The position numbers and the translations under genes are program-made. Positions 17,098-26,843 of a DNA stretch of 50,975 nt are shown here, piece by piece. This DNA comes from an uncultured Lachnospiraceae bacterium. Its GTDB lineage: Bacteria; Bacillota; Clostridia; Lachnospirales; Lachnospiraceae. The stretch spans positions 1 to 50,975 of the forward strand of contig CADANF010000023.1 in the NCBI GenBank assembly GCA_902789175.1, written 5' to 3'. Below the pieces are notes generated by a model. That model was not told where the DNA came from. It searched no databases and worked only from the letters and a program-made list of their open reading frames with translations. The first letter of the stretch is position 1; each line of letters opens with the position of its first letter.

Positions 17098-18915
17098 CTA
17101 CGTAAAAAGAGCATCAAATTCTGCCCCTGTTATCTTTTCCTTCTCAAGCAGAAGAGCTGCACTCTTATCAAGGATATCTCTCTTTGATACTATGATCTCT
17201 TTTGCCTTTTCATAACATTCATCAATAATACGCTTTACTTCAGAATCAATATCTGCCGCAACTTTCTCGCCGTAAAATCTCTCATGGCCAAGTTCCTTAC
17301 CAAGGAATACCTGCTCATCATCATTTGCCTCATAATTGATAAGGCCAAGTTTTGGAGAGAAGCCGTATTTTACAACCATATCTCTGGCTGTCTTAGAAGC
17401 CATCTTGATATCCTGAGACGCACCGGTGGTAATATCATCAAATACCAGTTCTTCCGCTATTCTTCCACCCAGATCTACCATTATATGCTGCAGCATCTTT
17501 GTCTTTGTCACATGACGGTTATCATTCCCCGGAAGAGGCATAGTATAACCGGCAGCACTGTCACCTGTTGGGACTATTGAAACAGTAAAGACCGGATCCA
17601 TCTCAGAAAGCTCATGGAAAAGGATAGCGTGTCCTGCTTCATGATAAGCAGTTATCCTCTTTTCACTATCTGGAACAAGCCTTGATCTCTTTTCTGTTCC
17701 AATGCCAACTTTGATGAAAGATTTATCCACGTCAGCTTTTGTAATAAACTGTCTGTTTTCAATAACTGCATTGATAGCAGCTTCATTTAAGAGGTTTTCA
17801 AGATCGGCTCCCGCAAATCCGGCAGTGGTTCTTGCAATCTCCTTCATATCAACATCGTCGCCTATATGTTTATTGGCTGCATGTACTCTTAAGATTTCTT
17901 CTCTTCCTTTAACGTCCGGACGTCCTACGCTGACCTTTCTATCAAATCTTCCTGGACGAAGAATGGCAGGATCCAGGATATCCACACGGTTTGTAGCAGC
18001 CATTACGATAATCCCGGAATTATTTCCGAATCCATCCATTTCAACAAGAAGCTGATTTAATGTCTGCTCTTTTTCATCATGTCCGCCTCCAAGACCCGTA
18101 CCACGACGTCTTGCAACAGCATCAATTTCATCTATAAATACGATACAAGGCGCATTTCTCTTTGCATCAGCAAAAAGGTCTCTGACTCTGGCTGCACCAA
18201 CACCTACAAACATCTCAACGAAATCTGAACCTGAAATAGAAAAGAATGGAACTCCCGCTTCTCCTGAAACCGCCTTGGCAAGAAGTGTCTTACCTGTTCC
18301 CGGAGGTCCCACAAGTATAAGTCCTTTAGGGATTCTTGCTCCCATAGCCGAAAATCTCTTTGGATTCTTAAGAAATTCAACGATTTCTTTAAGCTCCTGT
18401 TTTTCTTCATCAAGACCTGCCACATCTTTAAATGAAACATTAGTTACTTCATCCTTCTTGGCACGACTCTTACCAAATGTAAGGATTCCACCCTGTCCTC
18501 CAGACTTTGCCGCCTGTCCTCCAAGGATAGACAGAGCAAACATTACCATTATCAAAGCAAAGATATAAGGAAGAGCTTTTTCAAGCCACGAAGGTCTCTC
18601 GACATCACTTATGTTAAGAGCTACCTTCTTATCCGCAGTATCCTTTACCATTTTTATGGTCTCATTAACATCAGTAGAATAATATGCAACTTCCGAACCA
18701 TCAGTAAAGTAAATCTTTATCTTACCTGTTGGAACCTCATAATTCTGCTGAACATTTACTTCAAATACTCTCGACTCTTTAAGCGCTTTTTTAAGCGTAT
18801 CATCTGTGTAAGTTGTATCTACATTCGCGTCCATATTAGAAATTATTATGTATAAAATGACTCCTACAGCCAACAGCAGAAAATAGATACCCGCCAAATT
18901 CTTTTGTTTTTTCAT
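17098..18915 (-). CDS. ftsH: ATP-dependent zinc metalloprotease FtsH
   Basis: 605 residues, membrane-bound AAA+ protease that degrades short-lived and misassembled membrane proteins. Two membrane helices (about 8-26 and 114-132) flank an external domain. Walker A GPPGTGKT is at 203-210, Walker [10 protein letters not shown] near 258-266, the second region of homology [18 protein letters not shown] near 309-326, and the zinc site HEAGH at 425-429. It is last in the conserved tilS-hpt-ftsH order. AAAGGAG precedes the ATG, and 56 bases separate it from hpt. Confidence 0.97.
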   Translation of the reverse strand: MKKQKNLAGIYFLLLAVGVILYIIISNMDANVDTTYTDDTLKKALKESRVFEVNVQQNYEVPTGKIKIYFTDGSEVAYYSTDVNETIKMVKDTADKKVALNISDVERPSWLEKALPYIFALIMVMFALSILGGQAAKSGGQGGILTFGKSRAKKDEVTNVSFKDVAGLDEEKQELKEIVEFLKNPKRFSAMGARIPKGLILVGPPGTGKTLLAKAVSGEAGVPFFSISGSDFVEMFVGVGAARVRDLFADAKRNAPCIVFIDEIDAVARRRGTGLGGGHDEKEQTLNQLLVEMDGFGNNSGIIVMAATNRVDILDPAILRPGRFDRKVSVGRPDVKGREEILRVHAANKHIGDDVDMKEIARTTAGFAGADLENLLNEAAINAVIENRQFITKADVDKSFIKVGIGTEKRSRLVPDSEKRITAYHEAGHAILFHELSEMDPVFTVSIVPTGDSAAGYTMPLPGNDNRHVTKTKMLQHIMVDLGGRIAEELVFDDITTGASQDIKMASKTARDMVVKYGFSPKLGLINYEANDDEQVFLGKELGHERFYGEKVAADIDSEVKRIIDECYEKAKEIIVSKRDILDKSAALLLEKEKITGAEFDALFT

Positions 18916-18971
18916 TTAGTCTCCTTTAAACGTAGCTAAAAACCCCTGTTTTAAACCTATAATACTCCTTA

Positions 18972-19499
18972 TCAATCTACATTAGAAATTACGCCGATAT
19001 ATGGAAGATTACGATACTTCTGGGCATAATCAAGTCCATAACCTACGATAAACTCATCAGGAATAACAAATCCTGTCATAGAAAGCTCTACAGGGATAAC
19101 TCTTCTGTCTGGCTTATCAAGAAGTGTGATAACTTCAAATGAAGCCGGTTTTCTATCCTGCATGATCTTACATACATAGCTGAGTGTACGACCTGAATCA
19201 AGGATATCCTCAACAATGATAACATTCTTTCCTTCAATAGATTCATCTAAGTCCTTGTTAAACTTAACGATACCTGATGACTTTGTTCCATCTCCATAGC
19301 TTGATACAGATATAAAATCCATAGTTACAGGAACTGTGATATGTTTTGCAAGTTCGCATAAGAAAAATACACTACCCTTAAGAATACCAATAAGGTGAAC
19401 CTGCCTGCCTGTATATTTTCTTGAGATTTCTTCTGCCATCTCTTTTATTCTGGCATTTAACTTCTCCTCACTAATGAGTACTTCGATTTCTTCTTGCAT
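18972..19499 (-). CDS. hpt: Hypoxanthine phosphoribosyltransferase
   Basis: 175 residues, normal length. Purine salvage enzyme converting hypoxanthine or guanine plus PRPP to IMP or GMP. The PRPP-binding motif VIIVEDILDSGRTL lies near residue 95-108, LIGILKGSVFFLCELA supplies the first loop, and the C-terminal hood has DEFIVGYGLDY. It starts three bases after the tilS stop and precedes ftsH, the arrangement of many Firmicutes, where TilS and HprT also interact to control ftsH in Bacillus subtilis. Confidence 0.96.
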   Translation of the reverse strand: MQEEIEVLISEEKLNARIKEMAEEISRKYTGRQVHLIGILKGSVFFLCELAKHITVPVTMDFISVSSYGDGTKSSGIVKFNKDLDESIEGKNVIIVEDILDSGRTLSYVCKIMQDRKPASFEVITLLDKPDRRVIPVELSMTGFVIPDEFIVGYGLDYAQKYRNLPYIGVISNVD

Positions 19500-19502
19500 A
19501 TA

Positions 19503-20906
19503 TTATTCCTTTCTGTCCGGGATTACCGGATAATATGTAATCTTACATATTTTTTTTGTATCTTTATCTATATGAAATGCCGGACTTAACCTAAGCCCTG
19601 ACACCCAGATAACATTTTTTGAATCTACCACAAGAGGCCATACTTTTCTTTCCTCTCTGTCGATCTTTCCATCAATAAAGATCCTGCTGATCTTTTTAGT
19701 GCTGCCCCTGGAGTCGATAACCATTGTATCACCCTCCTTTGGATATCTAAAACCAATACCCCCTTTGATTTTATCAAAATCAATCATTTTAACTGATCTT
19801 TCTTCAGGGATTTTTTTAGTGATAATGGAATCTATAAGTTCTTTGTCAGCATCTATTATCTCTACTTTAAAATGAGATGAAATATCTGTCGAGTGTATTT
19901 TATTCCTATCCTTATCTTCATCCGCATATTTTTCTTTATCCACAGACATTATAAGTTTTCCGTAGGAATTTCTAACAAGGATATTATATGGGATATCAAT
20001 GCATTTACCCGTTTCTTCTTTTAAAACAAGCCTGTCAACACCATCAAGATGACTTGACGTAATGTCCTTTCTCTTATGAACTAATGATTCTATCATCCTA
20101 AGATAGATCTCATATCTAACATTCTTATCCAGCTTCTTTATATCAGAACTTTTTATAGATCTTTTACCCTCTTCAGATAAGAATTCATATTTATCAGCTT
20201 CTTTTTCAAAGCTTTCATTTATCTCTCTTAAAGAATTACCAATCCGCCCTATATGAAGCACCGCCTTCGGATTGATCTTAAGTAATTCCGGAATAATCAC
20301 ATTCCTTATCCTGTTTCTGGAATAATCAGTATCAAAATTAGTCTTATCTATACAATAATTTACCTTTTCTTTATCTAAGAATTCTTTTATCTCTTCTTTA
20401 TCAACACAAAGTAAAGGTCTTATCACATCATCTCTTACCGGAAGGATTCCCACAAGGCCTTTGATTCCAGATCCTCTTACCATATTGAATATTACCGTCT
20501 CTGCCAGATCATCCATATGATGGGCAACTGCAATCTTATCATAACCATATCTTTTCTTTATCTCTCTAAAGAATTCGTATCTTATATATCTTCCGGCCTC
20601 TTCTTCAGTCATGGACTTTTCCATAGCAAATGCCGGAACATCTTTCTTTAAAACTTCTACCGGGATACCGTATATTTTTCCAAGATTTATTACATAGGCT
20701 TCATCCCTATCGGCTTCATCTCCCCTTATCATGTGATTCACATGGGCCGCCACAAGTTTTAATCCATGTTTTTCTTTTAATTCATTTAAACAGAGAAAAA
20801 GAGCGACAGAATCTGCTCCACCTGATAATGCTATAACAATTCCGTCACCTTGGTCTATCATATTCTCTTTTTTTATATATCCTTCAATTTTATCAAGAAT
20901 ATTCAT
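19503..20906 (-). CDS. tilS: tRNA(Ile)-lysidine synthetase
   Basis: 467 residues. Converts the wobble cytidine of tRNA-Ile(CAU) to lysidine so that AUA is read as isoleucine, an essential step. The ATP PP-loop SGGADS is at 28-33, HHMDDLAETVIFN marks the catalytic core, and the C-terminal substrate-binding domain (about 380-460) is present. The ATG at 20906 has no recognisable ribosome site and lies just 10 bases beyond a terminator hairpin; an internal ATG at 20861 with AAAGAGAA upstream is an alternative but would trim residues usually present before the PP-loop. The start is therefore uncertain. Confidence 0.92.
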   Translation of the reverse strand: MNILDKIEGYIKKENMIDQGDGIVIALSGGADSVALFLCLNELKEKHGLKLVAAHVNHMIRGDEADRDEAYVINLGKIYGIPVEVLKKDVPAFAMEKSMTEEEAGRYIRYEFFREIKKRYGYDKIAVAHHMDDLAETVIFNMVRGSGIKGLVGILPVRDDVIRPLLCVDKEEIKEFLDKEKVNYCIDKTNFDTDYSRNRIRNVIIPELLKINPKAVLHIGRIGNSLREINESFEKEADKYEFLSEEGKRSIKSSDIKKLDKNVRYEIYLRMIESLVHKRKDITSSHLDGVDRLVLKEETGKCIDIPYNILVRNSYGKLIMSVDKEKYADEDKDRNKIHSTDISSHFKVEIIDADKELIDSIITKKIPEERSVKMIDFDKIKGGIGFRYPKEGDTMVIDSRGSTKKISRIFIDGKIDREERKVWPLVVDSKNVIWVSGLRLSPAFHIDKDTKKICKITYYPVIPDRKE

Positions 20907-20916
20907 ATTAAAACTT

Positions 20917-20948
20917 AAAAAAGGTGCTACAAAAATAGCACCTTTTTA
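20917..20948 (-). terminator. Terminator-like hairpin between divIC and tilS
   Basis: AAAAGGTGCTA pairs with TAGCACCTTTT around a six-base loop, with T runs on the minus-strand side. It overlaps the divIC stop codon and ends about 10 bases before the tilS ATG, so tilS must depend on readthrough or on a promoter inside divIC. Confidence 0.85.
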
Positions 20949-21242
20949 TTTATCCTTTGGTTTAATTACTATTTCATACGGATATACGAGGTGCAGTTTA
21001 TCCCTCGCAACCTCTTCAACATACTGTTTCGTCTTCATATAATCTTGTTTTTCCTTTAACTGAGCTGTTGTCTCATTCTGCATTTCAAGTTCAGCTACAA
21101 GTGACTGCTCTGTAACAGCAAGCATATTACTTTCATTCTTAAGTGTATTCATGCGCACAGATGTAATAATGATCGTACATATAAATAAAGCAATCATCAT
21201 GGCATAAACCGACTTTGAAATTTTCCTCCTTACTGTTCTCAT
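20946..21242 (-). CDS. divIC: Septum formation initiator, DivIC/FtsB family
   Basis: 98 residues: a short basic cytosolic tail, one membrane helix (about 14-31), a coiled coil (about 32-70) and the characteristic ending YVEEVARDKLHLVYPYEIV. It is a bitopic divisome protein that works with FtsL and DivIB in septal wall synthesis. Position between rqcP and tilS matches Firmicutes synteny. The sporulation genes that often lie here in spore formers (yabP, yabQ, spoIIE) are absent. Confidence 0.88.
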   Translation of the reverse strand: MRTVRRKISKSVYAMMIALFICTIIITSVRMNTLKNESNMLAVTEQSLVAELEMQNETTAQLKEKQDYMKTKQYVEEVARDKLHLVYPYEIVIKPKDK

Positions 21243-21316
21243 AACTGTTCACCCACCAAATTAATATATGAAGATAGACTCTATTTTATACTTTTATCCG
21301 CCTAATTTCAACCAGT

Positions 21317-21559
21317 TTATGCTATTATTTTAAACATCTCCTGAGTTTCTTCTTTTTTCACAGTTTCAGCCACTTTTAAAACTTCTGCCTTAACAGTTTT
21401 GTTTCCGAAGCCGATTTCTATCTCGTCCCCCACCTTTATCTCTAAGGAAGCTCTGGCAACTTTGCCATTCACAGTAATACGTCCTGCATCACAGGCATCT
21501 TTAGCAACCGTCCTTCTCTTGATAAGTCTGGACACTTTCAGATATTTATCTAATCTCAT
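21317..21559 (-). CDS. rqcP: S4-domain RNA-binding protein, RqcP/YabO type
   Basis: 80 residues from the ATG at 21559, which has GGAGGG upstream; the frame opens earlier (21592), but that start would run into the HU terminator. The sequence is an S4 domain: MRLDKYLKVSRLIKRRTVA, then AGRITVNGKVARAS. In Firmicutes this HU-adjacent gene encodes RqcP, which acts with RqcH on stalled 50S subunits to add alanine tails to trapped peptides. The family call rests on size, S4 domain and location next to hup and divIC. Confidence 0.9.
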   Translation of the reverse strand: MRLDKYLKVSRLIKRRTVAKDACDAGRITVNGKVARASLEIKVGDEIEIGFGNKTVKAEVLKVAETVKKEETQEMFKIIA

Positions 21560-21580
21560 CTTTAACCCTCCATAAAACAT

Positions 21581-21605
21581 AAAAAGCCGCACCTATCGGT
21601 ACGGC
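21581..21605 (-). terminator. Rho-independent terminator of hup
   Basis: Minus strand GCCGTAC/GTGCGGC stem followed by TTTTT, 22 bases after the HU stop. It overlaps the extended rqcP open frame, supporting the shorter rqcP start. Confidence 0.88.
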
Positions 21606-21625
21606 AAGTTTTCATTTTCTATATA

Positions 21626-21898
21626 TTAGTTTATAGAATCCTTTAAAGCCTTACCAGCCTTGAACTTAGGAGCCTTTGAAGCAGCAATCTTCATTGTCTC
21701 GCCTGTTCTTGGGTTACGGCCTTCTCTAGCTGGTCTCTCAAGTACTTCAAATGTACCAAATCCAACTAACTGAACCTTGTCGCCCTTCTTTAATTCTTCT
21801 GCAACAACTTCTGTAAATGCCTTAACAGCCTTTTCAGCGTCGCTCTTCTTAAGTGATGTCTTTTCAGCAATAGCTGATACAAGTTCGCTCTTGTTCAT
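21626..21898 (-). CDS. hup: DNA-binding protein HU
   Basis: 90 residues, exact HU length. It bends and compacts DNA as a dimer. All features are present: MNKSELVSAIAEKT start, helical dimerisation body, GFGTFEVLERPAREGRNPRTG with the DNA-intercalating proline in the beta arm (RNPRTG), and the KFKAGKALKD end. Strong promoter and own terminator indicate high monocistronic expression; GGAGG precedes the ATG. Confidence 0.98.
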   Translation of the reverse strand: MNKSELVSAIAEKTSLKKSDAEKAVKAFTEVVAEELKKGDKVQLVGFGTFEVLERPAREGRNPRTGETMKIAASKAPKFKAGKALKDSIN

Positions 21899-21969
21899 TA
21901 CTGTCTATCCTCCATAGATAATTTATATCCCCTCCAAGCCACCTTCTGTAGCTCAAAAGGCACTCTATT

Positions 21970-21998
21970 GTTATATCGATAACTGCACGCTTTGTCAA
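21970..21998 (-). promoter_or_regulatory. Promoter of hup
   Basis: Minus strand: -35 TTGACA (21993-21998, perfect), 17-base spacer, -10 TATAAC (21970-21975). The best consensus promoter in the window, about 70 bases upstream of HU and only 10 bases after the stop of the histidine kinase gene. Confidence 0.88.
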
Positions 21999-22007
21999 GC
22001 TTTTATG

Positions 22008-23549
22008 CTATTTTTCCGTGTTTTTATGAGGTTTTTTCTCCTCTTCCATACTTCTTAGATTGTCTGTATGGATATCCTCAGTCTTTTTTGTAAGTGTAAA
22101 ATAGAATTCAGATCCTTCTCCTTCAGTACTCTTTACCTCTATCATCTCATTGTGAGCTTTGATAACTTCTTTAGCTATAGCAAGGCCAAGGCCGGTTCCA
22201 GTCTTATCTTTTCCTCTTGACTGATCCCCTTTGTAGAATCTTACAAAGACCTTCTTTCTTGTCTCCTCATCCATTCCAATACCCTGATCTTTAACAGATA
22301 CCATAAGTTTCTTGTCCTTATCCACCACAGAAACATCTATCTGTTTTCCTGCAGGTGTAAATTTAAGGGCATTATCAATGAGATTATAGAATACCTGCTG
22401 GATCTTGGTCTTATCTGCAGTAACCACTGTATCTTCTGAATGATTATGAAGATAGATTGAAACCTTCTTCTTCTCAGCTTTCATTTCAAAAGTATTTAAA
22501 GTATTCTGTATCACATCGATCATATCAAAGTTCTCAAGTTTAAGATATGGTCCGTAGTTATCAAAATTCTCAAGTTCAAGAAGACCCTGAGTAAGTTTCG
22601 TAAGTCTGTTGGTCTCATTTAATACTATATCAAGATACTTATCCTGTTTTTCCGCAGGAATAACACCATCCTTAATCGCCTGAATATATCCTTTGATAGA
22701 TGTAAGAGGAGACCTGAAATCATGAGAAATATTTGATACAAAATTTCTTCTGTAATCCTCTAATTTAGAAAGCTCTCCAGCCATATATTCCATGGAATCC
22801 GCCAGCTGACCAATCTCATCATTTGTATCAATCCCTGTTTCAACTTCAAAGTTACCCTTTGAATATTCATCCGCAATATCTGAAAGCCTTCTTACAGGCC
22901 TGATGATCTTATGGGAAATTATTCCCAGGAATATAAATGCAATAGCAATGATAACAAGACATGGTAAAACGCTGATGGAATAAATATTTCTAAGAAGATT
23001 ATTTATCTGAAGCGTTGATTCATGAATTATTATAGCGCCGGCATTTCTAACATCCTCCTTATCAGGAGTTGCCACAAGGCTTATATTTACCGGTACATTA
23101 ACCGAAAGCATTGAATCGGAAAATGTTCCATTGAAATTTCCCGTCTTATAAGAAATCTTTCTTATATTGTAGTCCGGAAAAATATCATATATGGAGCCTC
23201 TTACTTCTCCTCTGTGGACTGCATCACTACTACTGTTTTTCTCAAGTTTCTTCGCAGAAGAAGTAGCAACTATCATGCCCTCTTTATCCACAAACCACAC
23301 ATCTGCATTAAGCGTTGCAGAGTAATAATCAAACAGCTGCTCAAGGTCCTCAGGAGAGATATTTCCTTCAATGTAAGCTTCTACGGTCTGAGACGCTATA
23401 AGGCTTGCCTCATTGTATAGAGTGCTCTTTCTCTCATTTATCATAAATCTTCTTGTATAGAATGATAAAAATACAAGGAGAATACCAAATGAAGCAAGAA
23501 GAATGATCAGAAAAGCTATATAAATCCTATCAAGAATGGAATGCTGCAT
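22008..23549 (-). CDS. Membrane sensor histidine kinase
   Basis: 513 residues: membrane helix (about 9-31), an extracytoplasmic sensor region of about 160 residues that looks like a PAS-type (dCache/sCache) fold, second helix (about 190-212), HAMP domain (about 213-265), HisKA with phosphorylated His276 in SNISHDFRSPL, and an HATPase domain with NLIDNALKF, DQGIGM and GTGLGLAIAKEV. It starts one base after the stop of the response regulator gene, so the pair is one unit. The charged tail KKPHKNTEK has no known role. The layout resembles WalK/PhoR-like envelope sensors, but the signal is unknown. Confidence 0.93.
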   Translation of the reverse strand: MQHSILDRIYIAFLIILLASFGILLVFLSFYTRRFMINERKSTLYNEASLIASQTVEAYIEGNISPEDLEQLFDYYSATLNADVWFVDKEGMIVATSSAKKLEKNSSSDAVHRGEVRGSIYDIFPDYNIRKISYKTGNFNGTFSDSMLSVNVPVNISLVATPDKEDVRNAGAIIIHESTLQINNLLRNIYSISVLPCLVIIAIAFIFLGIISHKIIRPVRRLSDIADEYSKGNFEVETGIDTNDEIGQLADSMEYMAGELSKLEDYRRNFVSNISHDFRSPLTSIKGYIQAIKDGVIPAEKQDKYLDIVLNETNRLTKLTQGLLELENFDNYGPYLKLENFDMIDVIQNTLNTFEMKAEKKKVSIYLHNHSEDTVVTADKTKIQQVFYNLIDNALKFTPAGKQIDVSVVDKDKKLMVSVKDQGIGMDEETRKKVFVRFYKGDQSRGKDKTGTGLGLAIAKEVIKAHNEMIEVKSTEGEGSEFYFTLTKKTEDIHTDNLRSMEEEKKPHKNTEK

Positions 23550-23550
23550 C

Positions 23551-24294
23551 TTACCTTACCTCAAATTTATAACCTACACGCCAAACAGTAGCAATGGCCC
23601 AGTTATATTTCTGTCCAAGTTTTTCACGAAGGCGCTTTACATGTACATCAACAGTTCTTGTATCACCAATGAAATCATATCCCCAGAGCTGATTTAAAAG
23701 TTGTTCTCTGGTAAACACCTGATTTGGTCTGCTTGCCATAAAATAAAGCAGTTCTAATTCCTTTGGCGGCATATCCAGATTCTTTCCCTCAAACTGAACT
23801 GTATAATTGCTTATATTTACAATAAGGTTATCATATTCTACAAAGTCTCCCTGTCTTGCAGGATCAAGATTCTTTGTACTTGTTGTATTCTGAGAATCTT
23901 CCTTCTTTTCCGCTTCCTCACCGTTCTTTTTTGCACGCCTTAAGATTGTTCTAACACGAGCCACAAGTTCATTGGTATCAAAAGGCTTGACCATATAGTC
24001 ATCAGCACCTATCTTAAGTCCAAGCACCTTATCGAACACTTCACCCTTTGCAGAAAGCATGATCACCGGGACCTCACTCATCTGTCTGACTTCCTTTAAA
24101 ACTTCATATCCATCAATTCCAGGAAGCATAATATCAAGGATTATAAGATCCGGTTCATACTGCTTAAAGATCTCTAATCCCGCCTCTCCGTCTGATGCTG
24201 TTCTGGTGTCAAAACATTCTTTTTCAAGATATAGTGAGATCAGATCTGAGATATTCTCATCATCATCCACTATAAGTATTTTCTGTTTTTCCAT
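23551..24294 (-). CDS. Response regulator, OmpR/PhoB family
   Basis: 247 residues: receiver domain (about 4-118) with acidic pocket DDD at 10-12, phospho-acceptor Asp54 in LIILDIMLPG and the switch lysine in MVKPFD, then a winged-helix DNA-binding domain (about 150-245) ending with TVDVHVKRLREKLG and WRVGYKFEV. The two are joined by an unusually long polar linker (about 120-148, rich in Glu, Lys, Ser and Thr). Partner of the adjacent kinase; the targets are not evident. Confidence 0.94.
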   Translation of the reverse strand: MEKQKILIVDDDENISDLISLYLEKECFDTRTASDGEAGLEIFKQYEPDLIILDIMLPGIDGYEVLKEVRQMSEVPVIMLSAKGEVFDKVLGLKIGADDYMVKPFDTNELVARVRTILRRAKKNGEEAEKKEDSQNTTSTKNLDPARQGDFVEYDNLIVNISNYTVQFEGKNLDMPPKELELLYFMASRPNQVFTREQLLNQLWGYDFIGDTRTVDVHVKRLREKLGQKYNWAIATVWRVGYKFEVR

Positions 24295-24325
24295 GGTACC
24301 TCCATTTTTCTAACATCTACCCACT

Positions 24326-26698
24326 TTAAAAAGTAACAATGGTAACTCCGGCGTCTCCTTCTCCGAACTCACCTGCTCTAAAACTCTTTACATATCTCTG
24401 TCTTCTTAAATAATCATGAATTCCCTTACGAAGTGCTCCTGTTCCCTTACCATGAACTATGGTCACCTGAGATGCATGAGAAAGCATGGCATCGTCAAGG
24501 AATTTTTCAAGTTCCGAAACAGCTTCATCCACTGTCTTACCCAGCAGATTTATCTCCGGTTTAAATGTATATCCTTTATTAATATTTCCTCCAGACATAG
24601 CCTTTACAGTCTTTACTGATGGTTTTTCATCAGGAAGTATCAAAAGATCACTGGCTAAAAATCTTGAATTAAGAATTCCCATTTCAACTGTAATAAATCC
24701 CTTTGCATCGGCAGTCTTTATAACATGGCCTTCAACATTAAGGCTGATCACCATTACTCTGTCTCCGATATGGAAATCCGCTGCCTTAAAGCCCGACTTC
24801 TTAACTTCCTTCTTTGCTCTATCTCCCAGCTTACTGCCTTTTTCTCTTAAGTTGCTGCGGACTTTTTCCATTTTTGAAGCATCTGCTGACTTTGGATTCT
24901 TCAACCATCGGTTATAATCCTTTATGGCCTTGTCCGCAGTCTCTTTCGCATCCTCAAGGATAGCTTTTGCTTCCTCACGGGCCTTACTTATTATCTCTTT
25001 TTTCTTCTCTTCGATATTTTCATTTCTTTCAGCAAGAGACTTCTTAAGATCTTCTATCTCTTTCTTATAGCTTTCAATATCTGCCTTATCCTTTTCTAAT
25101 TCTCTCTTATCCTGCTCTAATATCGAGATAACTTTCTCAAGTTCTACAGAATCTTCATCAATATTTGCCTTAGCCCTCTCAATGATCTCTTCCGGCAGTC
25201 CCAGTCTCTTGGTAATAGCAAATGCATTAGAACTTCCCGGGATTCCTATCATAAGCTTATAAGTAGGCCTTAAAGTCTTAACATCAAATTCACAGGATGC
25301 ATTTTCAACCCCATCACATGAAATAGCAAAAGTCTTAAGCTCTGTATAATGAGTTGTAGCCATAACCTTAGCTCCCTTATCCTTAAGATAGGTAAGGATT
25401 GAAATAGCAAGGGCTGCGCCTTCCTGAGGATCTGTTCCTCCTCCCGGCTCATCAAAGAGACAAAGGCTCTTATCTGTAACATGCTTAACAATATATATTG
25501 TATTGCTCATATGTGATGAGAATGTGGAAAGGTTCTGCTCAATAGACTGCTCATCTCCAATATCTGCAAATACATCCTCAAAAATACTGAGTCTTGATCC
25601 ATACATAGCCGGTATATGAAGTCCCGACTGTCCCATAAGTGTAAGGAGCCCCAGAGTTTTAAGCGAAACTGTCTTACCACCTGTATTAGGACCGGTAATT
25701 ATAAGAAGGGAATAATCCTCTCCAAGACGTATATCTACCGGCACAGCTGTATGCTTCTCAAGAAGCGGATGCACCGCCCTCTTAAGATCCACTATACCCT
25801 CTTCATTAAAGATTGGCTCAGACGCATTTATATCCTTTGCATATTTAGCTTTTGCGAAAATGAAATCAAGTGTGATAAGAAGCTTTAAGTCCTCTGTTAT
25901 CTCCTCAACAACCGTTGCGGTTCTCTGACTCAACTCCTCTAATATCCTCTCTATCTCAACATGCTCTTCATTCTCTAATTCCTTAATCTTGTTATTAAGA
26001 TTAACCACCTGCAGAGGCTCAATAAATACAGTACTTCCTGTAGAGGACTGATCATGGATCATTCCCTGGAAGCTGTTCTTATATTCTGCCTTAACCGGGA
26101 TACAATAACGTCCATTACGCATTGTAACTAAAGATTCCATAAGATAAAGACGAGTTCCCTCATCCTTTATTATCTTATCCAAAGCCTGATGAAGAGCCAG
26201 ATTTGTCTCATCCATTCTCCTTCTTATAGAACGAAGATTAGATGAAGCATCACTTGCCATTTCATCATCAGAAATGATACATCTTCTTATTTCGCTTGAA
26301 ATATCCCTGAGGGGTGAAAGCATACTGAAATATTCCGTAAGAGAATCGCTGGATCTCTCCTCAGAATCTTTGATCTTATCTCCATAAAGCTGTGCCGTAT
26401 CAGCATTTTCCAGAAGAGCTGCAATATCCAGTAACTCTTTCATGGAAAGGGGTGAACCGATAGAAAGCATCTTAAGACTCTCGCCGATATCTCTTACCCC
26501 GCCAAAGGAAAGATTTCCGTATTTACTGATACGGAGCATTGCATCTCTTGTTTCACTCTGGAGTTTTTCAATTTCAACAATATCCTTATATGGCTTTAAC
26601 CTAAGACATCTTCTTTTTGCGCCCTGAGAAGCCGCAAAACCTGAAAGTGTCTCTAATATCTTTTCATATTCAAGTACTTTTAAAGTACGCTTATTCAT
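24326..26698 (-). CDS. mutS2: Endonuclease MutS2
   Basis: 790 residues from the ATG at 26698, which is preceded by AGAGGAT; an upstream in-frame extension to 26770 has no such site and would run through the neighbouring terminator. Layout: MutS-like core and clamp (about 1-310), ATPase with Walker A GPNTGGKT at 336-343 and CLFDEPGGGTDPQEGAA, a long charged coiled coil (about 515-640) and a C-terminal Smr nuclease domain (about 710-790) with the LDLHG-like NLLGKT and the HGKGTGALR motif. MutS2 suppresses recombination and, in Bacillus subtilis, splits collided ribosomes. It is followed by the two-component genes 31 bases on. Confidence 0.95.
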   Translation of the reverse strand: MNKRTLKVLEYEKILETLSGFAASQGAKRRCLRLKPYKDIVEIEKLQSETRDAMLRISKYGNLSFGGVRDIGESLKMLSIGSPLSMKELLDIAALLENADTAQLYGDKIKDSEERSSDSLTEYFSMLSPLRDISSEIRRCIISDDEMASDASSNLRSIRRRMDETNLALHQALDKIIKDEGTRLYLMESLVTMRNGRYCIPVKAEYKNSFQGMIHDQSSTGSTVFIEPLQVVNLNNKIKELENEEHVEIERILEELSQRTATVVEEITEDLKLLITLDFIFAKAKYAKDINASEPIFNEEGIVDLKRAVHPLLEKHTAVPVDIRLGEDYSLLIITGPNTGGKTVSLKTLGLLTLMGQSGLHIPAMYGSRLSIFEDVFADIGDEQSIEQNLSTFSSHMSNTIYIVKHVTDKSLCLFDEPGGGTDPQEGAALAISILTYLKDKGAKVMATTHYTELKTFAISCDGVENASCEFDVKTLRPTYKLMIGIPGSSNAFAITKRLGLPEEIIERAKANIDEDSVELEKVISILEQDKRELEKDKADIESYKKEIEDLKKSLAERNENIEEKKKEIISKAREEAKAILEDAKETADKAIKDYNRWLKNPKSADASKMEKVRSNLREKGSKLGDRAKKEVKKSGFKAADFHIGDRVMVISLNVEGHVIKTADAKGFITVEMGILNSRFLASDLLILPDEKPSVKTVKAMSGGNINKGYTFKPEINLLGKTVDEAVSELEKFLDDAMLSHASQVTIVHGKGTGALRKGIHDYLRRQRYVKSFRAGEFGEGDAGVTIVTF

Positions 26699-26773
26699 TA
26701 CTCTATCCTCTTTAAAACATAATAATCCATATATAATTGTAAGACATTTTATTGCAAAATAAAAGAACAACTT

Positions 26774-26809
26774 AAAAATAGCCAGAGCTAAAAAGCTCTG
26801 GCTATTAAA
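26774..26809 (-). terminator. Terminator of the surface-protein gene
   Basis: A 13-base near-perfect stem AATAGCCAGAGCT/AGCTCTGGCTATT around AAAA, with T runs on both sides, so it can act in either direction. It lies 35 bases after the surface-protein stop and upstream of mutS2. Confidence 0.9.
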
Positions 26810-26843
26810 ATCCCTATATTGGGATAGAACACATCCTTATTTT

